Below, piece after piece: positions 1 to 6,504 of a stretch of 12,395 nucleotides of DNA. The notes below the pieces were generated by a model. The model saw nothing but the letters and a program-made list of their open reading frames with translations. It did no database searches and had not been told where the DNA came from. This stretch comes from Flavipsychrobacter stenotrophus (GTDB lineage: Bacteria; Bacteroidota; Bacteroidia; Chitinophagales; Chitinophagaceae). The position numbers were made by a program, and so were the translations under genes. The stretch is taken from the NCBI GenBank assembly GCA_947379685.1, contig CANCOG010000087.1:1-12395 (forward strand), written 5' to 3'. Every line of letters starts with the position of its first letter. Position 1 is the stretch's first letter.

Positions 1-306
1 GCCTTCATGTTCTTCAGCAAATTCTTCAATCGCTTCCACAATATCTCCATACACCACGGAACTCGTTATGGACAATTGAGGATACTCGGCATGAAATTTA
101 ACCAGCTGTTCCTTCATGCTGTCGGTCGCCAGTTTTTCAGTATCCACAATGGGTGAGGGTACAGGCATGTCGCTAAACACAACAGGGAGTGAATAGCAAT
201 TTAGAACCATTACCTCAGCTTCAACAGCAACAGCCAGCTTACAGGCATAGTGAATTGCATTTTCGGCAACGTCGGAAAAATCGGTAGCGGCGATGATCAA
301 TGGCAT
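1..306 (-). CDS. Universal stress protein (UspA family), N-terminal 102 residues, partial
   Basis: Reading leftwards from the ATG at 306-304, the frame stays open for 102 codons to the window edge. The protein begins MPLIIAATDFSDVAENAIHY, the usual opening of Usp domains: a hydrophobic first strand, then a TDFS turn whose Asp contacts nucleotide in ATP-binding Usps, then an amphipathic helix. A second strand (residues about 34-42, VMVLNCYSL) and the SDMP segment match the N-terminal Usp domain of Bacteroidota proteins, which usually carry two tandem Usp domains in about 280 residues. The C-terminal part is outside the window, so the tandem architecture and the GxxxxG ATP loop cannot be checked. 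A cytoplasmic stress or nucleotide-sensing role is known for the family; the specific trigger is unknown. A TATTTTTG box lies 15 nt upstream of the start. Confidence 0.88.
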   Translation of the reverse strand, partial: MPLIIAATDFSDVAENAIHYACKLAVAVEAEVMVLNCYSLPVVFSDMPVPSPIVDTEKLATDSMKEQLVKFHAEYPQLSITSSVVYGDIVEAIEEFAEEHEG

Positions 307-321
307 ATACTTGGTTTATTA

Positions 322-329
322 CAAAAATA
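322..329 (-). promoter_or_regulatory. Candidate Bacteroidota -7 box for the universal stress gene
   Basis: The minus strand reads TATTTTTG, a full match to the Bacteroidota -7 consensus TAnnTTTG, ending 15 nt before the stress protein ATG. No convincing TTG -33 element lies 17-21 nt further upstream, so only half of the promoter is supported. Transcription would start about 8 nt before the ATG, giving a very short leader. Confidence 0.4.
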
Positions 330-376
330 TCAAAAAAAGTGTGCCATGAGCATGATGAGGTACATATAATATATAT

Positions 377-438
377 CCTGAGAGGGGAAAGAGATTCACC
401 AATCTCAGGCCTCCGTCCTTTGATTGGTAATCAGAGGC
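377..438. repeat. Cluster of nested inverted repeats
   Basis: Three inverted repeats sit together. CCTGAGA (377-383) pairs with TCTCAGG (403-409). Inside it GAGATT (391-396) pairs perfectly with AATCTC (401-406) across a 4-nt loop, so these two pairings compete. Next, TGATT (421-425) pairs with AATCA (429-433) across GGT, extended by GCCTC (409-413) with GAGGC (434-438) around a 7-nt one-sided bulge. The pairings are seen directly. The function is inferred only: operator or enhancer sites for the sigma-54 promoter about 130-170 nt downstream, or a structured RNA. Confidence 0.45.
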
Positions 439-562
439 TAATGAAGCGATCTTCTTTATTTTGACTAACCTTCGGTTCGTGGGGGCTTTATTGTTTTTTT
501 AAAGCTTAGGGTGACAATAAGTAGAAGAAGGGTGGTGCTTAAACTTGTGACTACACGTTAGT

Positions 563-580
563 TTGGCATAGAATTTGCAT
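563..580 (+). promoter_or_regulatory. Sigma-54 (RpoN) type -24/-12 promoter for the SBBP/T9SS gene
   Basis: The sequence TTGGCATAGAATTTGCAT has the -24 GG and -12 GC exactly 10 nt apart and matches the RpoN consensus TGGCAC-N5-TTGCW at all but one base. Transcription would start near 590, leaving a leader of about 32 nt before the ATG at 622. The core GGCATAGAATTTGC recurs with one change upstream of the lipoprotein gene at 10857-10870. A TAnnTTTG reading of the same place fails because the spacer is 3 nt rather than 2. Confidence 0.6.
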
Positions 581-621
581 TTACTTAACAAACCTCCTTA
601 TACCAAATCCAAATAATTTTT

Positions 622-2427
622 ATGAAAAAATCTACCTGCTTGCTGCTTATTTACTTTATCCTGATCGCCCACAGTTCTTCAGCCCAGGGGTGGCAATGGG
701 GCAGGAAAATGACAACATCAACCCCGCATGCGGAATCCTATTTTCCGGTGATGACAACCGACGGAGCCGGGAATGTATTTTGCGCATTTCATATAGGTGA
801 GTGCACCACTGGTGTAACCACCCGTTTGGGTGCCTGTCAGGTGACGGATTCTGACGACGTAGCTCAGTTGATCATCACCAAAACCAATGGTTCCAGTGTT
901 GTTAAATGGATGATCGGTACCCAACACACCAGTGCGACTGCCGTTAGCCTGACAACCGACAAAGACGGTAATTTATACATTTTGGGTGTATATGATCAAC
1001 CCAATTGTACACTCGGAAATGAAACAATGCCGGGGGGCAGCGTAACCTATCCGTCAAACTGCATGTATTTTATGGCTATGGCCGACACAGCCGGGAACAT
1101 TGTATGGATCAAAAATGTGGCCCCGACACTGGCATTTGCCACCTGGGTAACAGGTAAGCCTTCGGAAAAACATTATTTCCCGGAAGGGGGAATACACACC
1201 GACACTTCGGGAAACATTTATGTAGTCGGGAGGTTTTCCCAGCCAACAATTACAATCGGATCTACAACACTTACGTGCACAACTGGTAGCATTGGCGACA
1301 ATATTTTTGTGGCAAAATATGATGCAACCGGTAACCCAATCTGGGCAAAGAACTATGGAGGCACTGCCTATTGCGGTGTATATGGGACTGCAGTTGACCC
1401 CACAGGTGAAATTTATATTGCGGGTTACATTGGTGCAGCGGATACTTTTTCTATTGGAACCCATTCAATTACAACCGGCTCGGATGCCGGCAATTATTTT
1501 GCAAAGCTTGATAATTCGGGCACCCCTGTTTGGGTAATAAATTCAGACAGTTTGGCCTACTTCAATCATATAGCAATTGATAAGTCAAAGAATGCATATC
1601 TGACAGGTTCCTACAGAAGTAGTAGCCTTATATTCGGTTCTTCGGTAGTTGTCAACAACAATCCAGGTAGTAACAGGGCTTTTTTGGCCAAATTTGACTC
1701 ATCAGGCAACATCAAATGGTTGCGGGGCACCAACGGGAACGGTGAGCAAATCGGCAATATTGTTACAGTTGATGTTTGCGGCCACGTTTGGATGAACGGG
1801 AATTCACAAGCAACCGGGGTGTTTGTAGATACGGTTCATTTCGACACAAATACCCTCATCGCAAATGATACAACCTACACCGATATGCCCATGTTTATTG
1901 CTGCCTACGATTATTCAGGCAATATTTTACAATCCCTTGCTGTACCTACCAGCGGGGGAGGAGAGGTTGGTGCATATCACGTAATGCAAGGTATTGCAAT
2001 CGATAACAAGGGGAGTTTCTTTATTGCCGGCGATTGGGGTAATTGGTATCAGCAAAATAAATTTGTGTTCGGTCATGATACAATGAAGAACGTTGATTCT
2101 ACGTATTCATCCTTTTTCGTTGCAAAGTACACCTATGATTTTTCCGGCTGTTTTCCACTTTCAGAACCCCAAATCACTGATCCTAAGGCGGCAGCTAAGC
2201 TTTACCCCAATCCGGCTCATGACCAGCTGATCATCCATTTTGACGGATCAATTGTTCCCGGCACCAATGCCCGCATATTCGATATTACCGGGCGGCTTAT
2301 GGCGATGTACCCCATCTATGACAATAATACTGTGGTCTCTGTTTCCGGTTTTTCGCCCGGCCTCTACCAATGTCAAATAGAATCGGGTGGTTTAATTACT
2401 TATGAAAAATTTGTCGTTAATCTGTAA
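622..2427 (+). CDS. Secreted SBBP-type beta-propeller protein with T9SS C-terminal sorting domain
   Basis: This is a 601-residue exported protein. Residues 1-21 form a signal peptide with a KK start, a hydrophobic core and probable cleavage after SSSA before Gln22. Residues about 45-505 hold repeated units of the type D..GN.Y..G.F followed by FVAKYD..GN..W, for example at 113-122, 195-204 and 229-241. This is the SBBP (seven-bladed propeller) pattern common in Bacteroidota surface proteins. Residues about 526-601 form a type A T9SS sorting domain, with the KLYPNPAHDQL start, a central IFDITGRL strand and the closing GLYQCQIESGG...KFVVNL. The protein should cross the inner membrane by Sec and the outer membrane by T9SS, then be released or anchored at the surface. 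No catalytic motif is visible, so the ligand is unknown. The gene stands alone and converges on the monooxygenase gene. It lies behind a probable RpoN promoter. The leader before the ATG is A/T-rich without a Shine-Dalgarno. Confidence 0.9.
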   Translation: MKKSTCLLLIYFILIAHSSSAQGWQWGRKMTTSTPHAESYFPVMTTDGAGNVFCAFHIGECTTGVTTRLGACQVTDSDDVAQLIITKTNGSSVVKWMIGTQHTSATAVSLTTDKDGNLYILGVYDQPNCTLGNETMPGGSVTYPSNCMYFMAMADTAGNIVWIKNVAPTLAFATWVTGKPSEKHYFPEGGIHTDTSGNIYVVGRFSQPTITIGSTTLTCTTGSIGDNIFVAKYDATGNPIWAKNYGGTAYCGVYGTAVDPTGEIYIAGYIGAADTFSIGTHSITTGSDAGNYFAKLDNSGTPVWVINSDSLAYFNHIAIDKSKNAYLTGSYRSSSLIFGSSVVVNNNPGSNRAFLAKFDSSGNIKWLRGTNGNGEQIGNIVTVDVCGHVWMNGNSQATGVFVDTVHFDTNTLIANDTTYTDMPMFIAAYDYSGNILQSLAVPTSGGGEVGAYHVMQGIAIDNKGSFFIAGDWGNWYQQNKFVFGHDTMKNVDSTYSSFFVAKYTYDFSGCFPLSEPQITDPKAAAKLYPNPAHDQLIIHFDGSIVPGTNARIFDITGRLMAMYPIYDNNTVVSVSGFSPGLYQCQIESGGLITYEKFVVNL

Positions 2428-2480
2428 GGCCTATTGTGAGCACATTAATGCCAAATGCGAAATCTTTCGTCCCGGATCGT

Positions 2481-2503
2481 CGGCTTTGTTAGCCGCAATG
2501 GTT
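2481..2503. terminator. Weak candidate terminator between convergent genes
   Basis: CGGCT (2481-2485) pairs with AGCCG (2491-2495) across a 5-nt loop, followed on the plus strand by CAATGGTTTT. It lies 53 nt after the stop of the SBBP gene and just beyond the stop of the monooxygenase gene. The stem is only 5 bp and the T tract is short, so this is a weak call. Confidence 0.3.
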
Positions 2504-3580
2504 TTAATATGCCCTGTTTCTGTTGTCAATTGCTTCCTGAGTTTCAGGCAATAGAAAGGAGAGCCCGGCGTAGACAAAGGATTGAGCTTGTTCTGCGACT
2601 GGCCGGAAAGTATCATTGTATTTTTGAAAAACAGTTGGGTAATCATCATTTTCGACCATTGCGTCCGCCAATATGGTCGCACCTTGTATTGCCAAACTAC
2701 TGCCCATGCCTGTTGGGAAACCGGCACAGTGTGCGGCGTCACCAATCAATGCAATTCGCCCTTTTATCCATGACGACATTTTAATTTGGCAGATCTCGTC
2801 GAAATACAAGCGGTCAGAATCGGTCATTGTTTTGAGAATGTCCGGTATTTCCCAACCTTCACCTGAAAAATGGGCTGTATGTATTTGCTTGTGTTGGGTA
2901 GTATTCCGGTAGTCATAATCTAATTTTGGCGACCTGAATAGCAATATTGTATTACCCTTACTGCTGATTCCAGCCATTTTGTTGGGCATATTATACATTA
3001 TGCCTGCATTTTGACCTTCAATATGTTCATCTGCATTGAGAACGGCAAAGTACGCACCACAGAAGTAATTAAAATTTTCTTCAGCACCAAAAACTAATTT
3101 CCTAACGTTAGAGTGTACTCCATCTGCCCCAAAAAGAAAGTCAAAATTCCTTGTTTGTCCATCTTTAAAGGTCACCATAACCTTTTCGCCATCTTGGTCA
3201 ACAGTTTCGATAGTGTTGCTAAAGAGATATTCTATATCTGTACTTGCAGCTTCCCGGATGATTTGTATCAATTGATTTCTATGTATTTCAATATCCTGGC
3301 CCGAATCATCTTTTCCTAATCCGCTTAATGTGCCAACACATTCATTTTGAGCGTTCACAAATTCTATAGTTGTGATCAAACTCACTTCTTGTATTTTTTC
3401 CAGAATCCCCATCCGTTTAACTGCATCAAGTGCCTCGCCTCTAATATCAATTGGTGAGCCGCCAAGTTTCAGTCCGGCTGAAATCTCTACCACTGTAACT
3501 TTAAAGCCATAGCGATTTAGCCAATATGCCATTGTAAGTCCTGCAATGCTAGCGCCTGAAACCAATGCTGTTTTTCTCAT
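2504..3580 (-). CDS. FAD-dependent monooxygenase (group A flavoprotein, PHBH fold)
   Basis: This 358-residue cytoplasmic protein has all three signatures of group A flavin monooxygenases. The dinucleotide-binding turn GASIAGLTMAYWL is at residues 9-21, with Ser in the middle of GxGxxG, a common variant. FGADGVHSNVRK at 150-161 is the DG motif, contacting FAD and NAD(P)H. ALIGDAAHCAGFPTGMG at 277-293 is the GD motif that binds the FAD ribose. RNQL at 101-104 is the conserved Arg region after the second strand. The family inserts one oxygen atom into aromatic or polyketide substrates and includes TetX and the rifamycin monooxygenase Rox. This protein is shorter than TetX (388) and Rox (about 475), lacks the thioredoxin-like C-terminal domain, and its substrate cannot be read from sequence. 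It starts 35 nt after the rph stop on the same strand, so the two are probably co-transcribed. The separating bases are AT-rich with no clear Shine-Dalgarno. Confidence 0.85.
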   Translation of the reverse strand: MRKTALVSGASIAGLTMAYWLNRYGFKVTVVEISAGLKLGGSPIDIRGEALDAVKRMGILEKIQEVSLITTIEFVNAQNECVGTLSGLGKDDSGQDIEIHRNQLIQIIREAASTDIEYLFSNTIETVDQDGEKVMVTFKDGQTRNFDFLFGADGVHSNVRKLVFGAEENFNYFCGAYFAVLNADEHIEGQNAGIMYNMPNKMAGISSKGNTILLFRSPKLDYDYRNTTQHKQIHTAHFSGEGWEIPDILKTMTDSDRLYFDEICQIKMSSWIKGRIALIGDAAHCAGFPTGMGSSLAIQGATILADAMVENDDYPTVFQKYNDTFRPVAEQAQSFVYAGLSFLLPETQEAIDNRNRAY

Positions 3581-3615
3581 GTTCCGTCTGAATTTTAATT
3601 TAGTTTGTTTTTTTA

Positions 3616-6261
3616 CTATTCAATCTCAAGTACCTCCACATACCCCTCCGTTCCATTCACCCTGATTCGTTGTCCGTCCCTTATTAGTTTGGTAGCATTC
3701 TCTACACCAACAACGGCAGGCAAGCCATATTCCCGTGCGATTACCGCTCCATGAGTCATCATTCCGCCGACTTCGGTAACAAGTCCTTTTACAGATACAA
3801 ATAAAGGTGTCCAGCTTGGGTCGGTAAATGTTGTGACCAATATGTCGCCTTCTTCTATGTCGGCATCTTCCATGTTTAAGATAACGCGGGCGCGGCCTTC
3901 TATAATGCCTGAGGAAACAGCCAGGCCCGCTATTGCTCCTACCGGCATGTCTTCCTTTTTGTAGGCGCCATTTAATATCTCGCCATCAGAAGTAATAACG
4001 CGGGGAGGGGTAAGCTTTTTATTTGATCTGTATTCGTCCTTTCGCTTCATGATGAGCTTGTCGTCTGATTTGTTAGTACGTACGACCTCGTGAAATTCTT
4101 CAAAAGTGAGGTAGAATACATCTTCTTTTTCGGGTATAACGTTTGCTTGCACGAGCCGTTCAGCCTCCTTAAGTAGTGCCAGTTTGTATATATAGTAGCG
4201 GCTAACTATGCCATACTTGGGATACTCACGATAGCCAATGAAGTTCCGCACCAGGCTGATCATTTCTTTTGTTTCCCTGGCTTTAAGCACTCCATCAGGT
4301 AGCTGCTCTAATCGTTCCAGTAATTCCTGTTCTTTTCTAATTGCTTCTTGCAACCCTTGTTCAAATTTTCTCTTGCCTGCATCGGGCTCAAAGTTTTTGA
4401 TATTGCCGAGTATCAGGGGGGCAAGAGTCAGCGGTTTTTCGCTCCAGCGTGTTCGCGTAATATCAATTTCTCCTGCACACCGCATGCCGTACTTGCTGAG
4501 ATAGGCACAAATAGCTTTGTTGCTTTCATGGCCCCCATCCAGTTTCGCAAGTTCATTGGAAAAGTTATCATCTTTGGCCTCTTGCAGGTATTCTACGACT
4601 TCGGGGTAGGGGCGTAGTACGTCGGCAACTTCCTGTAAATCACGGCCCATTTCTGAAGTTATGTTGTTGGGGGCCGATTGTGTAAGGGTGTCTGCTACAT
4701 TTTTTTCACCCAGCCACTCCTGGATGTGTTCATTTATCCAGGACGTAGCATGTATTGCCGTCATAAATACTGCTGTACTTTGTGGGTCCGTAATGAGTTG
4801 TTTTAACTGCTCCATATCTTCCAGTATAAAATCAAACAGCTCTGAGCCTGATTTGGATTGAATGTTTTGTTGTAATTGCGCTAAAGATGTCTGAGTACGC
4901 CCGATAAGTTCAGCAACAATTGCCGGATCGTTTTTGGTTTGTGCCCGTATATCAGCCGCCGATTTACCCTTGCTGCTCTTGACCAGGCTTACGGGCTCCT
5001 TACCATTCGGTAATGATGGTATAAAATCTCCCCTGTCTATGATGGCCATTAACGCGACCTTCATGAGCGGATCATGTTCGCCCATAAGATCTAAAAGTGC
5101 GTTTCTGCTGGTAGGTGATGCCAGCTGAAGTGTGACATCAACAAACAATCTCCCTCCGGCAGGTATTGGCCGCCGGGCTGTTAACTGGAAAAAAGATAGT
5201 CCCAATGGTTTCATGGCATCGGTCATCATTTGCTGATGACCTGAAGATATATACACATGATTTTCATTATCGTTTGCCACTGGCCCGCCCGACAGAGTCA
5301 TTCGGGCGGGCACAGGGAATAAGGTAGTGATAGGCCGACTCTGGACGATATAAACAGTATCATCGGCCAGGCACCATTCTATATCTTGCGGGCTTCCGAA
5401 ATGTGCCTCTATCTTTCTGCCAATACGCTCCAGTTCCAGGATATGCTCATTATTGAGCGCTTGCTGGTTTTGTTGCTCCTGCGGTATCTCTTTTGTCTTT
5501 GTGCCTCCATCGGGTAACGGATAGATAGCCAGTTTCTTGGTGGCTAAACGGGTTTCTGTGATCTGGCCATTACGCACTTTGTAGTTATCAGCATTCACCA
5601 GGCCGGAAACCATGGCCTCACCCAATCCGAAGCTGGCATCAATGGACATCACTTTCCGGTTACCATTAACAGGGTCGGCAGTAAACAAAATGCCCGCCAC
5701 CTGCGGAAATACCATTTGCTGCACCACCACGGAAAGATGGACCTTTCGATGATCGAAACCATTTTGAAGCCGGTATACAATTGCCCGCTCCGAAAACAGT
5801 GATGCCCAGCATTTGCTGATGTGTTTAAGAACTGCATCAATACCAATAATATTCAGATAAGTATCCTGCTGTCCGGCAAAAGAAGAAGTGGGCAAATCCT
5901 CTGCCGTGGCGCTGGACCGCACTGCCCAGGGATTTTTTGCACCTGTTTTTTGGATATACTCAGTAACCTCATCGGCTAATTCCCGAGGGATGGCTATCCC
6001 TTCAATTATTCCCCTGATCTCACCGCTCCATTCATTGATCTCCTCCCGGTCTCCCGCCGTTAACTCCGATAGCCGGTCGAGTAAGTGGTTAATTGGTGCC
6101 AGTTCCATGATCCTTTTAAAAGCCTCAGTAGTAACACAAAAACCATCAGGTACATTAATGCCATCAATCCGCGCCAATTCCCCAAGGTTCGCGCCCTTAC
6201 CACCAACCAGCTCCATTTTTGTCCTGTCAATATCCCGAAAACCTGCTACAAATAAACCCAT
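3616..6261 (-). CDS. rph: Rifamycin-inactivating phosphotransferase (rifampin phosphotransferase)
   Basis: This 881-residue enzyme matches rifampin phosphotransferases (LmRPH of Listeria monocytogenes is 867) along its full length. It transfers the beta-phosphate of ATP to the C21 hydroxyl of the rifamycin ansa chain, releasing AMP and phosphate. Residues 1-315 form the ATP-binding domain: VGGKGANLGEL with Lys22, AVRSSATAEDLP with Arg115, and DIEWCLADDTVYIVQSRPIT with Glu295, Gln307 and Arg309. Residues about 330-755 form the drug-binding domain, with recognisable blocks HQQMMTDAMKPLGLSF, WLGEKNVADTLTQSAPNNIT and KYGMRCAGEID. Residues about 770-881 form the swivelling His domain, with VGGMMTHGAVIAREYGLP placing the catalytic histidine at 837. 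The C-terminal TIM barrel of true PEP synthase is absent, which separates it from ppsA. All key residues are present and no frameshift is seen. It is the first gene of a two-gene operon with the monooxygenase. Note that the symbol rph is also used for the unrelated RNase PH. Confidence 0.92.
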   Translation of the reverse strand: MGLFVAGFRDIDRTKMELVGGKGANLGELARIDGINVPDGFCVTTEAFKRIMELAPINHLLDRLSELTAGDREEINEWSGEIRGIIEGIAIPRELADEVTEYIQKTGAKNPWAVRSSATAEDLPTSSFAGQQDTYLNIIGIDAVLKHISKCWASLFSERAIVYRLQNGFDHRKVHLSVVVQQMVFPQVAGILFTADPVNGNRKVMSIDASFGLGEAMVSGLVNADNYKVRNGQITETRLATKKLAIYPLPDGGTKTKEIPQEQQNQQALNNEHILELERIGRKIEAHFGSPQDIEWCLADDTVYIVQSRPITTLFPVPARMTLSGGPVANDNENHVYISSGHQQMMTDAMKPLGLSFFQLTARRPIPAGGRLFVDVTLQLASPTSRNALLDLMGEHDPLMKVALMAIIDRGDFIPSLPNGKEPVSLVKSSKGKSAADIRAQTKNDPAIVAELIGRTQTSLAQLQQNIQSKSGSELFDFILEDMEQLKQLITDPQSTAVFMTAIHATSWINEHIQEWLGEKNVADTLTQSAPNNITSEMGRDLQEVADVLRPYPEVVEYLQEAKDDNFSNELAKLDGGHESNKAICAYLSKYGMRCAGEIDITRTRWSEKPLTLAPLILGNIKNFEPDAGKRKFEQGLQEAIRKEQELLERLEQLPDGVLKARETKEMISLVRNFIGYREYPKYGIVSRYYIYKLALLKEAERLVQANVIPEKEDVFYLTFEEFHEVVRTNKSDDKLIMKRKDEYRSNKKLTPPRVITSDGEILNGAYKKEDMPVGAIAGLAVSSGIIEGRARVILNMEDADIEEGDILVTTFTDPSWTPLFVSVKGLVTEVGGMMTHGAVIAREYGLPAVVGVENATKLIRDGQRIRVNGTEGYVEVLEIE

Positions 6262-6280
6262 ATTGCCTACCGTTAATTAT

Positions 6281-6308
6281 CAAAAATAGGGGGTAGCACA
6301 GTGTCAAA
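6281..6308 (-). promoter_or_regulatory. Candidate promoter of the rph-monooxygenase operon
   Basis: On the minus strand TTTG (6308-6305) is followed after 16 nt by TATTTTTG (6288-6281), a full match to the Bacteroidota -7 box TAnnTTTG. The spacer is a little shorter than the usual 17-21 nt. The -7 box ends 19 nt before the ATG at 6261, so the leader would be about 12 nt. I see no GC-rich palindrome resembling the rifamycin-associated element (RAE) of actinomycetes overlapping it. Confidence 0.55.
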
Positions 6309-6380
6309 AAATCATTTTCGGGTTTATTTTTTTGAGGCAATAATGGGGGTGGGTGGGGCGTTTATTGAGCAAAGTGTGTG

Positions 6381-6436
6381 GCAGTCAGAGACTGCTACCC
6401 AGTTGGCCGTAGTCGGAGACTAAGGCCAACTGGGTA
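6381..6436. repeat. Pair of abutting REP-like hairpins
   Basis: The first hairpin is GCAGTC-AGA-GACTGC (6381-6395). Immediately next to it is a 41-nt palindrome. Thirteen bases (6396-6408, TACCCAGTTGGCC) pair perfectly with 6424-6436. Then comes one G-A mismatch, and a TAGTC-GGA-GACTA tip (6410-6422). Both tips share AGTC-NGA-GACT, and a third, slightly decayed copy occurs at 8578-8590. The plus strand continues into AGTTTGGTTTTTTA, so it could also stop plus-strand transcription. No plus-strand gene precedes it, which makes an intergenic REP-type repeat more likely. Confidence 0.65.
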
Positions 6437-6504
6437 AGTTTGGTTTTTTATATACTCAAGATTACGAGCAACTGGGGGGGCTATACGCCAGTGTCACTTG
6501 GTAT

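Larger units (their letters stand above)
307..621. other. Intergenic region between divergent genes, rich in inverted repeats
   Basis: This 315-bp gap has no credible gene. It holds the -7 box of the leftward stress gene, a cluster of nested inverted repeats at 377-438, an AT-rich stretch around 440-530 with a run of seven T at about 493-500, and a sigma-54-type promoter at 563-580 for the rightward gene. The stretch between about 440 and 560 shows nothing else I can support. Confidence 0.6.

Noticed and set aside
331..346. Possible sigma-54 promoter (TGGCAC on the minus strand) before the universal stress gene
   Set aside because: The -24 element is good, but the following TTG is 2 nt too far away and the -12 GC is missing; sigma-54 does not tolerate such spacing.
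1054..1537. Antisense and alternate-frame open readings of 81-136 codons inside the SBBP gene
   Set aside because: They lie entirely inside a convincing secreted-protein gene and have no recognisable features.
2431..2784. Open frames on both strands overlapping the 3' end of the monooxygenase gene
   Set aside because: They overlap a gene with clear FAD motifs in another frame and show no domain, signal or hydrophobic pattern of their own.
3616..6261. Annotation as phosphoenolpyruvate synthase (ppsA)
   Set aside because: The ATP-binding and phosphohistidine domains are shared, but the C-terminal PEP-binding TIM barrel is absent, the His domain is at the C-terminus, and the middle domain matches rifampin phosphotransferases.
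4238..6289. Several plus-strand open frames of 64-133 codons inside rph
   Set aside because: They are antisense to a full-length, well conserved enzyme and look like by-products of its codon pattern.
6396..6450. Rho-independent terminator on the plus strand (hairpin followed by a T-rich stretch)
   Set aside because: No plus-strand gene lies upstream; both neighbouring genes are on the minus strand, and the tip motif recurs elsewhere, so a repeat element fits better.
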